8,856 nt of DNA from Propionibacteriaceae bacterium (lineage in GTDB: Bacteria; Actinomycetota; Actinomycetes; Propionibacteriales; Propionibacteriaceae): contig PMLO01000266.1 in assembly GCA_003158895.1 (NCBI GenBank), positions 3,944 through 12,799 on the forward strand, given 5' to 3'. Under the pieces are notes generated by a model. That model saw nothing but the letters and a program-made list of their open reading frames with translations. It did no database searches and was not told the DNA's origin. Positions 7,069 through 8,856 of this stretch are shown piece by piece (position 1 is the stretch's first letter; each line of letters starts with the position of its first letter). Both the position numbers and the translations under genes were made by a program.

Positions 7069-7919
7069 GGTCGGACAATCGTACCGGGTCGTCGTTGGCA
7101 GAACGGACACCGGTACGACGAGCGGTTCGCGAACGCCTCCCGCACGATCAGGTGGCCGCACCGCCGGCACGGGAGCCCGGCCCGTCCGTACACGTCGAGC
7201 GACCTCTCGTGGTAGCCGGATTCGCCGTTGACATCGACGTACAGCTTGTCGAACGACGTGCCACCCGAGGAGAGGGAGTCGGCCATCACCTCGCGCGCCT
7301 GACGCAGCAGCCCCGCGACCTTGCGCACGGTGAGGTCGGAGCTCGGCGTGTCGTAGTGGAGCCGCGCTCGCCACAGGGACTCGTCAGCGTAGATGTTGCC
7401 GATGCCCGACACGATCGTCTGGTCGAGGATGAGGCGCTTGATGCCCGCGTGACGCCGCACGATGCCGTGCGCCACGGCGACGGGGTCGAACCCCGCGTCG
7501 AACGGGTCGAGGGCGATGTGCGTCACCTCAGCCGGCAGGTCGGCGCCACCAGGGCTGAGCCACACCCCACCGAACATCCGCTGGTCGACGAAGCGCAGCT
7601 GGCGACCGTCGTCGAGGTCCCAGACCACCCGCGTGTTGGCCTGCAGCGGCGTCTCCGGCGAGTCGCTGCGGAACTGTCCACTCATGCCCAGGTGGGCGAC
7701 GATCGCGTCGCCATCGTCCAGCGGCAACCAGAGGAACTTGCCGCGCCGGCGAGGCTCGTGGAACGTCCGTCCGAGCAGTACGGACTCGAAGTCGCTCGGG
7801 CCGGGTACGTGTCGCCGTACAGGTCGTGGATGCAGGACCCGTACAGCAAGGATCGTGCGGCCGGTGATCAGTCCGGCGAGACCCGAACGTACGGTCTCGA
7901 CCTCGGGTAGTTCAGGCAC
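7065..7919 (-). CDS. mutM: Formamidopyrimidine-DNA glycosylase (Fpg/MutM)
   Basis: MutM removes oxidised purines such as 8-oxoguanine and FapyG from DNA and nicks the abasic site by beta,delta-elimination in base excision repair. The 284-residue protein has every key residue: PELPE at the N-terminus, with catalytic Pro2 and Glu3 exposed after methionine removal; Lys61 in RRRGKF; the void-filling triad Met79 (HLGMSG), Arg114 and Phe116 (QRMFG); Asn175 in GIGNIYADE of the helix-two-turn-helix region; and a C-terminal zinc finger with Cys251, Cys254, Cys271 and Cys274, including NRSSY with Arg266. The length is normal. The GTG start at 7917-7919 overlaps the end of rnc by 8 bases, with only a weak GGCGGGG upstream; PELPE leaves no doubt about the start. 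Retention of the triad and PELPE argues for MutM rather than the related Nei enzymes. Confidence 0.97.
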   Translation of the reverse strand: MPELPEVETVRSGLAGLITGRTILAVRVLHPRPVRRHVPGPSDFESVLLGRTFHEPRRRGKFLWLPLDDGDAIVAHLGMSGQFRSDSPETPLQANTRVVWDLDDGRQLRFVDQRMFGGVWLSPGGADLPAEVTHIALDPFDAGFDPVAVAHGIVRRHAGIKRLILDQTIVSGIGNIYADESLWRARLHYDTPSSDLTVRKVAGLLRQAREVMADSLSSGGTSFDKLYVDVNGESGYHERSLDVYGRAGLPCRRCGHLIVREAFANRSSYRCPFCQRRPGTIVRP

Positions 7920-8634
7920 CGACCCCGCCGGCGACGGCGGACTGCTGGGAGTCCCTGAGCGTCGTGAGATCCGTGAACGCGGAAGCCGCCGCTTCCTGCT
8001 CGGCCTGCTTCTTGTTGAGGCCGTGGCCCGGCCCGTACCGCTCGTCGCTCACGACCGCGTACGCCTCGAACCGCTTGTCGTGGTCCGGACCGGACTCGGT
8101 CACCTGATAGGTGGGTACGCCGAGGGACAGCGCGGCCGACAGTTCTTGGAGGCTGGTCTTCCAGTCGAGGCCGGCGCCCAGCATCGCGGCGTCCTCGACA
8201 ACAGCGTCGAAGAGCCTGTGGACGAACTTCCCGGCGGCAGCGATGCCGTGCTGGAGGAAGACCGCGCCGATGACGGCCTCGAGGGTGTCCGCGAGGATCG
8301 ACGCCTTGTCCCGACCACCCGTGGTGGCCTCGCCCCGGCCGAGGAGCAGCTCGCGACCGAGGTCGAGCGAACGCGCCACGGTGGCGAGAGATTGCGCGTT
8401 GACGACGGCCGCCCGGAGTTTGGCGAGGATGCCCTCCGGCTCGTCAGGGAACGACAGATACAGGTGCTCCGTGACGACGACACCGAGGACCGCATCCCCG
8501 AGGAACTCGAGGCGCTCGTTGGTGGGGACGCCACCGTTCTCGTAGGCCCAGCTCCGGTGCGTCACGGCAAGCCGGTAGAACTGGGCATCCAGATCGATTC
8601 CCAGTTCGCTCAATACAGCGAGAACCCGGCTCAT
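7912..8634 (-). CDS. rnc: Ribonuclease III
   Basis: RNase III cleaves double-stranded RNA, processing the 30S rRNA precursor and structured or antisense mRNAs. From the ATG at 8632-8634 the protein has 240 residues. The nuclease domain (about 1-150) carries the signature NERLEFLGDAVLG (39-51) with Glu40, Glu43 and Asp47, and ADTLEA (115-120) with Asp116 and Glu119, which complete the acidic metal-binding site. A double-stranded RNA-binding domain follows (about 155-225), with LDWKTSLQEL at its start and the basic NKKQAEQEAA helix (207-216). A longer in-frame form to 8694 would run into rpmF and was rejected. The chosen start is 10 bases after the rpmF stop without a strong Shine-Dalgarno, so it probably relies on ribosomes leaving rpmF. 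It overlaps mutM by 8 bases. The rpmF-rnc-mutM order is common in actinobacteria. Confidence 0.97.
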   Translation of the reverse strand: MSRVLAVLSELGIDLDAQFYRLAVTHRSWAYENGGVPTNERLEFLGDAVLGVVVTEHLYLSFPDEPEGILAKLRAAVVNAQSLATVARSLDLGRELLLGRGEATTGGRDKASILADTLEAVIGAVFLQHGIAAAGKFVHRLFDAVVEDAAMLGAGLDWKTSLQELSAALSLGVPTYQVTESGPDHDKRFEAYAVVSDERYGPGHGLNKKQAEQEAAASAFTDLTTLRDSQQSAVAGGVGA

Positions 8635-8644
8635 GGCCCGGTTC

Positions 8645-8836
8645 TCAGGCCTCGAGCACCTGCCGGCGAGTGCCCTTGGCACCGTACTGGCCACACGTGG
8701 GGCACGCGGTGTGGGGCAGGTGCGGAGCCTTGCACGCCGGGTTGCTGCAGGTCACGAGGGTCGGCACAGCGGCCTTCCACTGCGACCGGCGCGAGTGCGT
8801 GTTGCTGCGCGACAACCGCCGCTTGGGAACCGCCAT
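8645..8836 (-). CDS. rpmF: Large ribosomal subunit protein bL32, zinc-binding form
   Basis: bL32 is a small structural protein of the 50S subunit. The 63-residue sequence opens with MAVPKRRLSRSNTHSRRSQW, the typical basic N-terminal tail that threads into rRNA, followed by a zinc ribbon with Cys30, Cys35, Cys45 and Cys48. This is therefore the cysteine-containing form, not the zinc-free paralogue that some actinobacteria express under zinc starvation. The first cysteine pair is spaced CX4C (CSNPAC) rather than the CX2C I know from Bacillus and Streptomyces, and a few extra residues (GAKGTR) follow the second pair. The ATG at 8834-8836 has GAGGAG 6 bases upstream, the strongest ribosome binding site in the window. 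The gene is complete and heads the visible cluster; its promoter lies beyond the window. Confidence 0.97.
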   Translation of the reverse strand: MAVPKRRLSRSNTHSRRSQWKAAVPTLVTCSNPACKAPHLPHTACPTCGQYGAKGTRRQVLEA

Positions 8837-8842
8837 CTGCTA

Positions 8843-8848
8843 CTCCTC
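8843..8848 (-). promoter_or_regulatory. Strong Shine-Dalgarno of rpmF
   Basis: GAGGAG on the minus strand, 6 bases before the ATG, is a near-ideal match to the 16S rRNA 3' end. It contrasts with the weak or absent sites before rnc, mutM, the gtrA-like gene, smc and the acetyltransferase gene, consistent with high bL32 output and coupled translation downstream. Confidence 0.7.
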
Positions 8849-8856
8849 TTATCGAC

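Noticed and set aside
7069..7374. N-terminal extension of the GtrA-like protein to 288 residues
   Set aside because: The added part lies wholly inside mutM in another frame and is Arg/Pro/Ala-rich. The GTG at 7066-7068 overlapping the mutM stop is a better start.
8635..8694. N-terminal extension of RNase III to 260 residues
   Set aside because: It would overlap the end of rpmF by about 50 bases with no ribosome binding site. The ATG at 8632-8634 gives the family's usual N-terminus.

Overview
The window is a high-GC actinobacterial housekeeping locus. The protein sequences (a transmembrane-anchored FtsY, a zinc-type bL32, the gene neighbourhood) point to Propionibacteriales, probably Nocardioidaceae; that placement is inference from sequence style, not a database match. 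All nine genes lie on the minus strand and coding is nearly continuous. The largest gap is 77 bases, so no stretch above 300 bases lacks a gene. No RNA gene, CRISPR array, insertion sequence or phage gene was seen.

In transcription order (right to left): rpmF (ribosomal protein bL32), rnc (RNase III), mutM (formamidopyrimidine-DNA glycosylase), a GtrA-family membrane protein, smc (chromosome condensation ATPase), a small 67-residue membrane protein of unknown function, ftsY (SRP receptor), a GNAT acetyltransferase of the phosphinothricin/methionine sulfoximine acetyltransferase type, and the 5' part of ffh (SRP GTPase), which runs off the left edge.

The genes are packed as one or a few operons. 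rnc/mutM and ftsY/GNAT overlap by 8 bases, each with the form GTGNNTGA. mutM/gtrA overlap by 4 bases (GTGA). rpmF and rnc are 10 bases apart, and gtrA and smc 32 apart. The two looser junctions flank the 67-residue gene, and each holds an inverted repeat that could act as a terminator or processing site. ftsY and ffh encode the two partner GTPases of co-translational membrane targeting; rpmF and rnc belong to ribosome and RNA metabolism; mutM and smc to chromosome maintenance.

I found no convincing new multi-gene system. The items most worth a second look are the uncharacterised 67-residue membrane protein between smc and ftsY, a perfect inverted repeat covering the ffh ribosome binding site, and a marked excess of the palindrome CGTACG across the window.
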